Of a stretch of DNA of 64,000 bases, positions 10,722 to 21,460 are shown one piece after another (position 1 is the first letter of the stretch; every line of letters starts with the position of its first letter). Location of the stretch: assembly GCA_963556695.1 (NCBI GenBank), contig CAUWAG010000020.1, forward strand, positions 1,302,001 through 1,366,000, written 5' to 3'. The position numbers and the translations under genes were made by a program. This DNA comes from Anthostomella pinea (Eukaryota > Ascomycota > Sordariomycetes > Xylariales > Xylariaceae). The notes under the pieces were generated by a model that was not told where the DNA came from, made no database searches, and worked only from the letters and a program-made list of their open reading frames with translations.

Positions 10722-13436
10722 TGTGAGTCGTTGTTTTGGTCGATGATATGTCCGCCTTCAGAGATTGGTGTTGGCACGGCTTATCTTCACCATAGCTTGT
10801 TCTGCAGAGAGGTACAGTACTAATCAGGCGCCGAGGCCATGTATATGTACATGAATGGTTCCTGTGTTCACGGGAGCGACTGTTGTGCTGTTGTGAGGGA
10901 CCGGTGTCAGACGAGAAAGCTGCTGTGAACGAGGTTATTCAAACCTAGGTCTCTATAGTACAGCTCGTAGCCCTGATACCGCATATGTTTCGATCTGGTC
11001 GACTGGCAGTTTCGGCAGCATCGTAGCTTACAGCCGCCGCATCACCGATGCCGCCGTTGGACTCGTGCTTGGATTCGCTCTCGGCCCTAAGGAGAAGAAG
11101 CCGCACTCGCACCTTCGCTATCATTCGGGTAGGAATATTTCATCGAACTGCGTCGGTAGAGGCTCCCATACCATCCACCACCAAAGGTCGGGTCCGAAGT
11201 AATGAAATGCTCGGCCTAAGTCTCCTCAGACTCATTAATAACTCTCTCTCTCTCCCCCCAGCCTTTTCGATGCGCTGTCTATCCTTCTCTTCGCTAGCTT
11301 CTTTCCTCATCATGCTTCTTCCTCCCTCTTCTCCAACATTGGCCTGAACTGCTCTAGCACTTGAGGGGGACGGTGTCCGTCCAGTCGCCACTCCAGAAAG
11401 CCTAACATTACTTCTCACATCCATAAAGGCAGATAGATGTCTGTGATACCTGACCCCCTTTCTCAACTCGTCGTCGATCGATTACGTGCCCACTGCTGAG
11501 CCGCTCGACGCGCAGGAGGATGGATCTGGGGGAGGAGGTATGTTGGCCTGCTGGAGCTGGAGAGACGGGTCAAGGAGGTAAGGGATGGTACCTGGGGAAG
11601 GGGGGAAGGGGGTGAATGGCATGACCCTCATGGCGGCAGATGCCGGAGATCTCGCCCTGCTTTTGGGGCTTGGACTGTGCGCGGTCTGAGGGCATGTTGA
11701 TCGGGAGGTGTTATGAAAGACGCGACTGATAGTAGAGGGAGTGTGCTTGAACATTCAGTATTGAGTATTGAGTCTTGAGTATGAGGATGGTTGGCGTATG
11801 GATAAAGCGTGGTAATGAGGACCTTACTGATATAAATAAGATAGGCTGGTATTAATAGGGGTTTAATGCTAACAAGATGTTGTAAGATGGTATACGAGAC
11901 AGAGTATCTCACCTGGTACATCATGTCAGACATTCGTGATGTGGCTTCGAGGGCTTGCTCTGAACCTGACAGTGACATGATGATTTGATCCACTGGCCAT
12001 GGGGTACCCGAGGGCTGGCTTGGAAGGATTTATTTGTTCATTGTTTGTGCACACACATCTTTCATCACCACTCACGGGAACTTGCAGATGATTGATGATG
12101 CCTGGATCTGTGACAAATGAGAGTGTCTGGCAGGCTGAGACATATGCACGAAGAGATAGTGAGACATTTCCAGACCCGACAGTGAGGTATTATTATGATC
12201 TTTTCATCGTGGTTGGACCAAGCATTTGAGGCGTTCTGAGATGCAGGCGCACGTACAATGATTTCTTTAGGTTTGCGGGGAAGTTGACGCAGCAAACATT
12301 GCCGATTTGTCAAGTCGTTTTCGGGGTCCAGAGAGGCAGAGAGGGTCCGGACTGGCAGACTGGTGGACCGTGGTAATCTCGGGCCAGGACACGAGCGGGA
12401 GCCCCTATTGAGGTTTAGATTAGATAGCAACCAGTGGGGTGAGCAGGGGCTGAGTGCCTATCTACAGGGATAATGCGGCAATGCCACTGGCAGCAGCGTT
12501 ACAGCAGGGCTTAGTAGGCTAAACAGGGAACTTGGGGGCTTCGGCTGGGGGTCGTTAAAAGTGGCGCTGAAACATAGGCCGGAGGGTTAGAAGGTTTGAC
12601 GGGCATGGCTGGGGGGATTTCTCAGCGCAGGAGGAGCTGGCAGGAGGAGCAGGATCCGGTCGAGGTCTGCCACACCACCCAATTCACCACTCCTACGATT
12701 CCCATTCGCTCACTCCCCGTTCTACTGTCGGTTGACGTCTTCACTGCTTCACCCACCAACTACCACCACCACCATCACGGTGGCTTCTTCCTGATCGTGC
12801 CTTTCTTTGTTACTCAAAACCTGTTCTGTTCCTTTTGGTCACGTTCATATTCAACAATTGCGTTATATACATGCACCATCAGTCTTGCCTCATTCACTCT
12901 TTACCTTTATTATCTATGTAGCTAGACTAACAATACATTGACACCACCACCCACTGCCTCAACCCGCAACGTCCAGCTATTTACCTGACGTTTCAACACA
13001 TCCCATCGCTGACTCTTTGAAACTCCGGTTCATCCCACCAACAATATTGACCGTCACACGATAGCGCAGCTGGAGCATTGGTCGCACAACACCGACCAAC
13101 CTTCTCTGTTCTCCAGCGTCACTCGGTACATTCCAGCCCGCGGCATTAACACCAACATAGATGCCCAGTGCCCAGTGTCCACCGACGACCATTGTTCTCA
13201 TTGTGCGCCAAACCCAACACTTGAGCAAGTGAGCACCATATTGGGCAGGGCTCTCGTTGCGCATGACGCTACACCTTCGCGGCGAATAAACCTCTTTCTC
13301 CGACAACAACCCAGGACCGCATACCCGAGCCACGACGCGCTCTGTTCAATGAGGTCGTCAGAGGCTACTCTCCCACCACCTTGAGCTATCTCGGCGCATC
13401 TTGCAGGCGGCTCTTCGACACGCTTCCACCCCCATC
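10722..13436. other. Long intergenic region, no gene supported
   Basis: About 2.7 kb. The right end from about 12680 is pyrimidine-rich with CCACCACC runs and is probably the promoter and long 5' UTR of the next gene. A minus-strand 90-codon frame at 11482-11754 (rich in Ser and Pro) has no match I recognise. Nothing else stands out. Confidence 0.45.
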
Positions 13437-14798
13437 ATGTCGTTCTGTATCGCTGTCCAATCCGCAATATTCTACCTTGTTTCGTGTTCGCCATGTGCTC
13501 AAGCCCAGCACCACCAGAGGTCCAAGACGAAGGCGAAAAAGGAGCGAGAAGAAAAGGCCCGCCTACAAGCCGAATACCCGGGTTCATACCAACACCCAGA
13601 CCCTTTCAACACGAACCCGTACTGGGCGGAAGAAATCATGATGGGACCGCATATTAAAGCCAAGAAATACACGGGCGGAGCAGGAGCAGGAGGAGGCAGC
13701 AGCAAGAATACCAGTGAGAGGGGCCTGAACAGCGCTGGGAAGGACACAATAAGTGTAGCTGGGAGCAGCGTGGGGGTGAGCGGTGCGCCTCCAGAGACCA
13801 GCCCAGTTGCCGCTACGGAACACGGGAAAATGAGCTTCTCGACCACCATGTCAACGACAGTGTCCGACGACTGGAACCGCAAACTTTACCAGAGAGAGGA
13901 CGAGGAGCTCTGGGGTCACGAGCTGTCCCATGCAGGGCACAAGCTGATGGACGCCATTAAGCACGCAGGAACATCAGCCGGCCGTCTCCTCGAAGCCAGT
14001 CTGAAGATGGACGCGAAGCCAATCACCGATCAAGACAGGGAAAAGTTCTACTTCGCTCCGAAGAACCCTCCGGTCAACGACTATCATCCCCCGATCGTCC
14101 GGCAACGGCCCACGCATGCCGATGCCCACAAATGGATGCTGCAGCCACCCCCAGCTGCGAAGGTTATGGAAGGCAAAATACCAGTCAGCAGAAGCGCTAG
14201 TTTCGCAAGTCATATGAGTAGGAGGACAACGATGAGCGATGGCCCCACACTGGGCCGATTGGTACATGAAAAGAACATGGAAGCGAAGCTCAGGAGTGGC
14301 GAGTTGCCCTCCGAGTTAGAGTCAAGTCCGTCATTAAGCAGACCAGGACCGAAAAGAAGGGCCACCGCTTCGACTCTCGGTACCAACCGGAGGAGTGCAA
14401 GAAGTCGGAGTCTGTCTCTAGAATCATCTGATGCCTCTGACGAGCTACATAAGCGGAGAAGGCCTCGGGCAAGACCCCGGATTACAACTGAACTGTACTC
14501 TTCAGACGAGGATGAGTACTTTCTGGGGAGCACAGATTCGTTTGGTCGAGGCAGGAGAGCAGCAGTACGACCGAAGCTTCAACCTATACTGAGCTCTCGT
14601 GATGGTGAGCGAGGGTCGAGGGATTGGTTGTCTGCCAGAATATCACCACATCCAGCCCCCTCTCCCCTCGCGGACATCACGAATAGTCCGCCTCAATCCA
14701 AACCTACACTGGCGTCTTCTACCAATACACCACTTGACGAAACACTACCAAAAGCAAAGGCTCCCACACAAACATTAGCACCAGATGTCTCAGCATAG
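13437..14798 (+). CDS. Conserved fungal protein of unknown function, 453 aa
   Basis: ATG at 13437 starts MSFCIAVQSAIFYLVSCSPC, a short hydrophobic N-terminus with several Cys. A basic stretch (KTKAKKEREEKAR) and the motif PGSYQHPDPFNTNPYW plus AEEIMMGP follow. A second conserved-looking block is SDDWNRKLYQREDEELWGHE near 150-170. The remainder is Ser/Arg/Pro-rich and disordered, with basic clusters (KRRRPRARPR) and an acidic YSSDEDEY patch that could be phosphorylated. The N-terminal pattern recurs in ascomycete proteins annotated as signal-peptide-containing or hypothetical. The hydrophobic stretch could be a lipidated membrane anchor instead. One exon, no intron needed. Function unknown. 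Confidence 0.78.
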   Translation: MSFCIAVQSAIFYLVSCSPCAQAQHHQRSKTKAKKEREEKARLQAEYPGSYQHPDPFNTNPYWAEEIMMGPHIKAKKYTGGAGAGGGSSKNTSERGLNSAGKDTISVAGSSVGVSGAPPETSPVAATEHGKMSFSTTMSTTVSDDWNRKLYQREDEELWGHELSHAGHKLMDAIKHAGTSAGRLLEASLKMDAKPITDQDREKFYFAPKNPPVNDYHPPIVRQRPTHADAHKWMLQPPPAAKVMEGKIPVSRSASFASHMSRRTTMSDGPTLGRLVHEKNMEAKLRSGELPSELESSPSLSRPGPKRRATASTLGTNRRSARSRSLSLESSDASDELHKRRRPRARPRITTELYSSDEDEYFLGSTDSFGRGRRAAVRPKLQPILSSRDGERGSRDWLSARISPHPAPSPLADITNSPPQSKPTLASSTNTPLDETLPKAKAPTQTLAPDVSA

Positions 14799-17113
14799 AG
14801 TCGCTCGGATAGGAGTCTAGTCATGTCAGACAGTGCCGTGGAAATCCACCCACCACGAGTCGACCAGTTGTGGCATGTCGAGGCTTCTCCGAATGGGACG
14901 CTCTACCTGGTCCGATTCGCTGGGTCGAGTGAGCGACTTTTCTTCTAAACTGCATAGCAATTTGGTTATTCCATTGGCAAAGGGGGCATAGGCACGGCGC
15001 ATCGGCTGCACTTATTTATGGAGCTGGGGTTTGGGGCATGGCACTGCACAACAGAGGAAGCATTGCTTAGTTGGCGTACTCTTCACAATTGACCTTTTGT
15101 TTACTTCGAGTGAAACGCCGTTTCTTGGATTCCGTGATTGTCTCTTGACTTTGTTGACCTGGCCATCACACAGCTCCTGGCCGGCTGGCTTCGTTCTAGA
15201 ACCTTTCAACCCTCGTTGCCAACGCTACACTTCAGCACTTGCCTGCCTTGCGGACATTGGCGTCGCTCTAGCTATGTGGTCGTGTTTTCCTAGCAGCGAT
15301 TTGTCGACCTTGGTCTTCCTGTAATCACCTTTGTTTTCCGTAAGTGGGTCGTTCGCTCTAATAGCCCCTGATATCACAAAGCGGACTCCCTTGCTCTCCG
15401 GTAACAAGACAGGCAGACTGCCTTCGTGAGTCGCTTGGGAACTTCTGCTCACTAGCTGTGTTAACACGTGACGTGTCGCAGGGTAAGTGGATGAATGGAT
15501 GGGTGGATGGGTGAATGGTAGCTTGGTGATGACCGTCAAACAGGGTACACTCAGCCCTCACATGTCTCCGACCGGCAAGATTATCTCCACTTCCGATGAA
15601 TATACCCTTGTGTTGATGAGTTTGACAGCTCTCTCATAGACCGGATGGGGTTCTTCAGTTTCTGGAAGATCTCTGGCTCCGGGGAGAGGGTGTCAACATA
15701 TCACCCCAGGGATTGGTCTGTCTGGAGTGATGATAGGTGGTGCCCACACCTGCGGTACCGGCCCTGGTCGATGCGCTGGCGTGGACGGTCCTGGGGTGCG
15801 TTCGGACTAAGACTTCAACGGGTGAACTCGGCAATATGATTCAAGAGTTGGTTTGTCTGCAGTCTGCTTTAAAGAGGGAATCACGGGAGGGAAAGTCTGT
15901 GGTCCCACGGTCTCGTTTGATGGACGTGAGACGGAAAGAGATGACTGTTGCTCAACGGAATGAGTGACAGAAGGGAGTGAGTTCTCGAGGCTGGCTAGTT
16001 TGGTATGGGTGAGTGATGGGAGGGGGTGCCAGTGACTCGATAGGGTTGCCGAATAAGGGTGGACGAGACTTTTGGGAGAAGTTCAGTGTATCAAGTCCTG
16101 CGGGATGTGTGCTTTGCACTCACTGGCTGGGATCGCGGAGTGAGGTGTGTTGACCGTAAAGCAGGGTATTAGGTTCGGCGTGATGTGTGTGCGTGTGCTT
16201 TTCATTGGCTTGGGATCGTGGATCTAGGTGTGGTTGGTAGGTTCAATGGTAGGGAGAACCTGTTGGCAGATAGGTATGGACCTCTACTTCAGCTGCTTCT
16301 TTTCCGCCTGTGGAAAACTTGGGGTCTGGACGTGTTTTCTGTGTGTAGTGTAGGTTGGTCCTTGTTGGAAAGGGGGCTTGGTTCAGGCTGGTTGTTTGGG
16401 ACATGTATTTGGGTCCAGGGTGAGTGAATTGGTGATGGTAGACCTAGGTGATTGCGCATGAGGCCGGCATTGGCGGACGGAGGTCTCGAGGAACTATGGG
16501 TTTGTATTATATATAGGAATGGGGTATTTTGAGGGCCATACGACCTATCGTGAGACGCTGGTCGAGTTGAGGGTCGGCCTTGGTCTCGAAGCTCACCCAC
16601 CCCTTTTTAGTCTTGCTTCATGAGCCATACATGTTGAAGTCCGTAGACCCGCGATAAACTCCGGGTGTATTGTTCGTGCCTTTGAAAGTGTAGAAGCCAT
16701 GTAGGTTTCTAGAAGTTCCTCCTATAAGTCTTTTCGGCCTTTTTTGTCACGGAGCAAGACATACCCCTGTTCCGAAGCAGAGACCCCGCACGGCGAAAAG
16801 ACAACGACCACATTACACAAGGTACCTATGAAGCCCCTTCCCATAGGCCGTCGCGAAGTCATCCCTCATGTGCCAATCATCGAGTAGCTCCTCCTCGAAG
16901 GCTGTGTTATGCGTGTGGTGCATTAAATGTGACCTTCCATGAGGCCACTGCAGGACACGTACAAGTCATCACCTCCAATTGGTCAGAGAATCTGCTGTTG
17001 CCCTTGCACAGCTCCTCCTCATGTACTGCACTGGCTGCCTCACAAGCCTCCGCCGAGGGACAAAATGGATTTCCCCATCTTCTCCTTCACCTCCATGTCT
17101 TTCCTGCATCACC
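14799..17113. other. Intergenic region with a short ATGG minisatellite; no gene supported
   Basis: About 2.3 kb. An ATGGATGGGTGG-type array lies at about 15488-15520. Small frames at 15645-15839 and 15737-15967 overlap in different phases and may be coding relics, but no family is recognisable. G/T-rich stretches dominate 16000-16500. Confidence 0.4.
15488..15520. repeat. Tetranucleotide (GGAT)-like microsatellite
   Basis: Imperfect tandem array of ATGG/GTGG units, about 30 bp, in non-coding DNA. Confidence 0.6.
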
Positions 17114-18936
17114 ATGAAGGTAGTCGGCCTTGTCGCAAGCAGCATCACGCTCGTGGAGGTGGCCGCCCGGCTCGGTGCCGGGGCTCTGAAGCTACGAGAG
17201 CTGTGGCAGCAGGTCCACGATGTGCCCGAGACAATCACCAGGCTGCTACAGGAGATCGAAATCCTCGAACCTGTCCTCGAACAGATCGCGAATGAGGGAG
17301 GCAACCACCATTCCGCGAGCGACACCTTCCGACTCATTTTTGATGTTTCCACAACCGCAGACGGCCATGGTCAGAAGCAAGTTAAGCATTTCTTGGTCAT
17401 ACTCACTCATGGGCATGGTCGCTTGAAAGTGTGTCGAAGAACAGGATGAGAGTGGCTGTACACGTCCTGGTAGGAATCGCTTCATCATTCAATAAGACTG
17501 AGTGAGCTGACCTATGCCGTCAGAATACCAAGCCAGGTTGCAACTACCTTGGTGGCTAGTCACTTGGGCTTTCGACATCCAGGCTTCCAAAGAACTGGCG
17601 GGATGGAAGTACACTTTGCGGCTGTGGAGAACCATAAGCAGAAACAGCGAAGTGTTTAACGCTGCATTCTTAGGCAGAGTCGACGAGCTGCGCAATATGT
17701 TGATTCGACATGAAGCGTCTTTGTATGATCGAGACCCACATGGTACCACCTTACTCCATGTATGTTTGGTTGCTGTTAATTTGCAGAATTGTCGCTGATA
17801 TTGTGATAGAGCGCTGCGTTTGGTGGGCAATTGGAACTAATGGAATCTTTGAGAGCCTGGGGACTGAGAGGTCTCTGGTCTGAGCAAGCAGCGTCCTTGG
17901 ACGACGCACTTACACCTTTGCACTATTTTGTGTTAGGCATAAAGCCCATTTCCGTGAGGATGGACGAGAAGCACAAATTCTTGCTCGAACATGGAGCATA
18001 CGAAGCAGACGGGCCCTTGTCGGGAAGCATTCGACTGCAAGGAAAATTCTACACACATCTAAAGCAAAACATGCGCAGAAGCTCTGATGTTTTCCGTTTA
18101 CTACAGCCGATCATGTTTCCTGACTTCTATGATCGCTGTATCCACGAACGCCTTGCCGTGTTCTTCCTGGAGGATGAGACCGATTATATGGTTATTTCGA
18201 GAACCTTAGGCTTCTATTCAGGAAGGACGGATTGCTGCGTCACAGAGACCTGTTCGCATCGGAAGGGGGAGGGGTATGCTTTCTGAATCACGTGGCCTGG
18301 AGCTACGGGACACACGTTAATTTCCCACCCTACATTTACAAGGAGCGGGAAAAGGAGCCGAACCAGGAGTCGATCAAGAAGACGAAAGGACGTCATGGGA
18401 TAAGGACGTACTCTCCCATGGCCGAGGCAAGAAGGCTCGTTCGCGACGTCGTTCCGCTGTTGGATCATCTTTCAAGTGTGGCGCCTCAACGACATTATCG
18501 CCATGCCCCTAGAACAGCCCTGATCAATCTAATCATGAGATGGTCAAGAGGAAACCGAGACTACTGGCCACTGGAGTATGTTGAAGATGTCAGATTCCAT
18601 ACTCGATTAACTCCCTCGGATGTGAGAAAAAGGCTCAGGGACACACTGGCATGCTGGCTTGAAGACTTGAGAGCATGCGGAGTGGACCTGGAGGCATATG
18701 GGTGCACCGAGAACCGAATCTTCCGAGAGCACTGGTGTGTTAGATACATACCATACTGCGTCGGCACCACGGTAGATCATACGGCAAGACTGCAGGATTT
18801 CGACTACGGTCCGAACCCCGAAGATTGGAAATTCCACTGGGGTCCCGATGCCGAGAGATTTGCAGGTGATTTCTGGGAAATGGTCAACAGGCCTCCGCCT
18901 GTGATGCCGGGGTCATGGATCGAAATGGATGAGTGA
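17114..18936 (+). pseudogene. Fungal N-domain/ankyrin-type protein, apparently internally deleted and frameshifted
   Basis: ATG at 17114 starts MKVVGLVASSITLVEVAARL and continues ELWQQVHDVPETITRLLQEIEILEPVL, the helical N-terminal domain typical of fungal NACHT/ankyrin-like proteins. After about 60 residues the homology stops. It resumes in an exon from about 17523 (after CAG) to 17759 with LPWWLVTWAFDIQASKELAGW, SEVFNAAFLGRVDELRNML and DRDPHGTTLLH, an ankyrin-like unit. Intron 17760-17809 (GTATGT..ATAG) is clean and leads to SAAFGGQLELMESL. Near 18190 the frame must change: one frame ends at 18286, while the next contains YFENLRLLFRKDGLLRHRD and runs to 18936. No usable intron fits there. 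The roughly 100 residues normally found between N-domain and ankyrin part are absent. Either a decaying gene or a sequence error. Confidence 0.6.
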
Positions 18937-19317
18937 AGGGAACCTGCTGGCTGGCTGGAGTTCTTCTCTCTTGAATTTGTGGACACTATGTTCTATATCG
19001 AGGACCGGCTTGTATCGTATTGGACTGGGAGAGGTACAGAACAAGGCTTTTCTACCATAAACTTACAGATCTCTTGACCCTCAACGGGCATGATTCGTGC
19101 AAAGCTCGCAAAGATTTCAGCGTCCCTCTGTCCCAGATCATCAGGCTCCAATAACTCCAAGCTCATGAGCCCAGTGAACTACTTCTACCTGTGAGATTCA
19201 CGCGTTCGACGTTTGCTCCATTGCAAATAGGTCACAAGTCAGTCCCCCTGGCGGGAGAATACCATCTATCACTACTTGCTGAGCAACCCCGACGGCGGTC
19301 CACAGTCATTTTGGTCC
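18937..19317. other. Convergent intergenic gap
   Basis: Separates the 3' ends of the ankyrin relic and the dehydrogenase gene. No gene seen. Confidence 0.6.
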
Positions 19318-20109
19318 TCAAGGATCGCCAACCCATCCCCCATCAACGACATAGCTACTCCCCGTAATAGCACTCGAATCATCCGCGGCCAGGAACAGAA
19401 TCAGCCGCGCCACCTCCTCGGGCATCAAATCCCTCTTCAAGCTCTGCGCCGCCATGACCTCAGCGTGATACTCATCCGTCAGCACCTCCTCGACCTGCCT
19501 CTGCGTCGCAATGGCGCCGGGCATAACGCTGTTAACCCGGACCCCGTCGCCCCCAAACTCCTTCGCGTGCGTGCGGGTCATGCCCATGACGGCCGCCTTG
19601 CACAGCGTGTAGACCGGCAGGCCCGTGGCCGGGATCGCCCACGTGATCGAGCCCATGTTGATGATGCTGCCGGCTTTCCGTTGCCGCATCGCCGGCGCCA
19701 CCGCCTGCGTCAGGAAGAACTGGTGCCGCAGGTTGACGGCAACGTCGGCGTCCCACTGCGCGGGCGTCACGGCCGACGTCGGCACGCGCGACTTGGACCC
19801 CGCGCCCGCGGCGTTGTTGAGCAGCACGTCGACGGTGTCGCCGTGGTTCGCGAGCGTCTGCTCTGCGCACGCCTTCACCCGGTCCAGGTCTGTCACGTCG
19901 CAGTGCATGAACGTGGGTGTCGTGGCGTCCGGGATGGCCTTCATCTTCTCGAGCAGCTTGGCTGCCGAGGATGCCGAGTAGTCCAGGAACACGACGTTGG
20001 AGCCCTGGCGGCAGAAGAGCTCGACCGAGGCGGCGCCGATGCCCTCGGCGCCGCCCGTGATCAGCACCGTCTTGCCCCGCAGGCTCGGGTAGGTTGCGTA
20101 TGGAGACAT
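19318..20109 (-). CDS. Classical short-chain dehydrogenase/reductase (SDR), 263 aa
   Basis: Intronless minus-strand frame. The Rossmann dinucleotide motif is TGGAEGIG at residues 18-25. An Asp (Asp43, FLDYS) at the end of beta-2 suggests NAD(H) preference over NADP(H). CDVTD binds the adenine and NNAA (usual NNAG) stabilises the fold. Catalytic Ser in MGSITW and the YTLCK (YxxxK) pair are present, and the C-terminus ends in SSYVVDGGW, standard for the family. The nearest types are 3-oxoacyl-ACP-reductase-like and sugar or polyol dehydrogenases; the substrate cannot be read from sequence. Length is normal. Neighbours give no pathway hint. Confidence 0.9.
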   Translation of the reverse strand: MSPYATYPSLRGKTVLITGGAEGIGAASVELFCRQGSNVVFLDYSASSAAKLLEKMKAIPDATTPTFMHCDVTDLDRVKACAEQTLANHGDTVDVLLNNAAGAGSKSRVPTSAVTPAQWDADVAVNLRHQFFLTQAVAPAMRQRKAGSIINMGSITWAIPATGLPVYTLCKAAVMGMTRTHAKEFGGDGVRVNSVMPGAIATQRQVEEVLTDEYHAEVMAAQSLKRDLMPEEVARLILFLAADDSSAITGSSYVVDGGWVGDP

Positions 20110-20776
20110 GTCGTTGTAACGGTGGGATTACGCGTTTGGGGTTACTGTTCTTGGGAGGATCAAGTTTTAACTAGGTGTTGCCAACAAAAGTGGTTTGAGC
20201 GTGAGGCGCCGAGGTAGACGATGGGCTGCCAACCATCCGGGTCAGGAAACAAGCTGCGTGCTTACGAGTGACACAAGGGCGTGCCCAATCAATCATTGCC
20301 ACGCCTGTTTCCAGTCGGATCACTGCGAAAGCCGCAGGATCTCGGCCGAAGTAATACATGCGATTTCTACCTACCTGTTATTTGGGAATAGGGGGCACTA
20401 TCACAGTGGGTGAAGATGGTGTTGAAGGCTGTGCAAAATTTACCGATAATAATTACCTTAAAGAGCTTGCAGGCAATGAATGATAGGTTTTGTATTCTAG
20501 TGAGCGTTCTCATCGTACAGGTCGAGCGTAACCAGGCTTCCAACGAAATCCCCTGCCAGTGTCTGCGATACGGGCAAGTTGTGCCGACTTGCTTCTTTCC
20601 AACCTCCAACGAGAGTAATCGTACATGAGACGGCCATCCAGGTCTTCATGATCCAACTTGAGACTTATAGCAGTCCACCTCTATCTGTAAGGGAAGAGAA
20701 GCAAAGAGACAGCTTACTGTCCCTTCGGGGGTAGAGGACTAGTCTTCGGTGGAGGTGGAGGAGCACTACCGTCCTC
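20110..20776. other. Intergenic region, no gene seen
   Basis: Promoter side of the dehydrogenase and 3' flank of the repetitive secreted-protein gene. Contains an A/T-rich stretch near 20430-20500. No gene found. Confidence 0.55.
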
Positions 20777-21460
20777 CTACTTGGGCGGCTTGTGGCCCCC
20801 CTTCGGAGGGTTCGGCGCGGCATCACGCTGTTCCTTCTTGGACTGACCGTCGCCGTGGCCCTTTTGGGACTGACCATCGCCGTGGCCCTTCTGGGGGTGA
20901 CCCTCGCCTTGGCCGTTCTGTGACTGACCACCGCCTTGGCCATTCTGTGATTGACCACCGCCGTTGTCCTTCGGAGGGTTGGATGGGGCATCACGCTGTT
21001 CCTTTTTGGGTTGAGGGGGAGTACCATCGCCATGGCCGTTCCTGGGCTGAGGAGGGGAACCACCACCGTGATTTTCTTTGGGCGGCACCGGGGTCTTCTC
21101 CGGGTGTGGCGGAGGAGCCTCACGCTTGCCACCGCCCTGAGTTGGAGTGACAGTGGCAGTCGGTTGTGCCGCCGCTTGTGTGTTGCCATTCCCCGAAGGT
21201 GATTGTGTGTTGCCATTGCTATCGTGTTGTTGATCGTCACCTTTGCCACCATGCTGTTGACCGTTGCCGTTGCCTGGATGTGGAGGGGGGTGACCATTCC
21301 CCGGAGGTGGTGGGACGTTACCAGCCCCGTGAGGTGGTTGAGCGTTGCCATTCGCAGGAGGGGGCGGCACTCCCGTCCCTTTCGACGCAGCAGGGATGCT
21401 CGCGGGCAGAGCAGCAGCCGTGGTTGCAAGGACAGCTGCTGCAACGGCGGAGAGCCTCAT
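20777..21460 (-). CDS. Secreted repetitive Gly/Gln/Pro/Asn-rich protein with a Kex2-type site, 227 aa
   Basis: Starts MRLSAVAAAVLATTAAALPA, a strong signal peptide. The mature chain is hydrophilic, nearly free of hydrophobic residues, and contains no Cys. An N-terminal half of PPPPGNGH-type repeats is followed by GGGKREAPPPHPEK, where KR|EA is a textbook Kex2 cleavage site with a Ste13-like EA. The C-terminal half has repeats of a GGGQSQNGQ/GHGDGQSQK type, about 10 residues (30 bp) each, plus two copies of KEQRDA followed by a Pro-rich stretch. It may be a cell-wall or matrix protein, or a precursor of processed peptides; function is unknown. A TATATAA-type box lies about 160 nt upstream. Confidence 0.75.
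   Translation of the reverse strand: MRLSAVAAAVLATTAAALPASIPAASKGTGVPPPPANGNAQPPHGAGNVPPPPGNGHPPPHPGNGNGQQHGGKGDDQQHDSNGNTQSPSGNGNTQAAAQPTATVTPTQGGGKREAPPPHPEKTPVPPKENHGGGSPPQPRNGHGDGTPPQPKKEQRDAPSNPPKDNGGGQSQNGQGGGQSQNGQGEGHPQKGHGDGQSQKGHGDGQSKKEQRDAAPNPPKGGHKPPK
20843..20966. repeat. Coding minisatellite, about 30-bp period
   Basis: Four or so diverged copies of a unit like GACTGACCATCGCCGTGGCC, encoding the GQSQNGQG/GHGDGQSQK decapeptides of the secreted protein on the minus strand. Confidence 0.7.

Noticed and set aside
11482..11754. 90-codon minus-strand Ser/Pro frame
   Set aside because: Low complexity, no start context or domain, no conserved look; not supported as a gene.
15645..15967. 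Two overlapping short frames resembling a small protein
   Set aside because: Different phases, no start consensus, no signal peptide and no family pattern; at best a relic.
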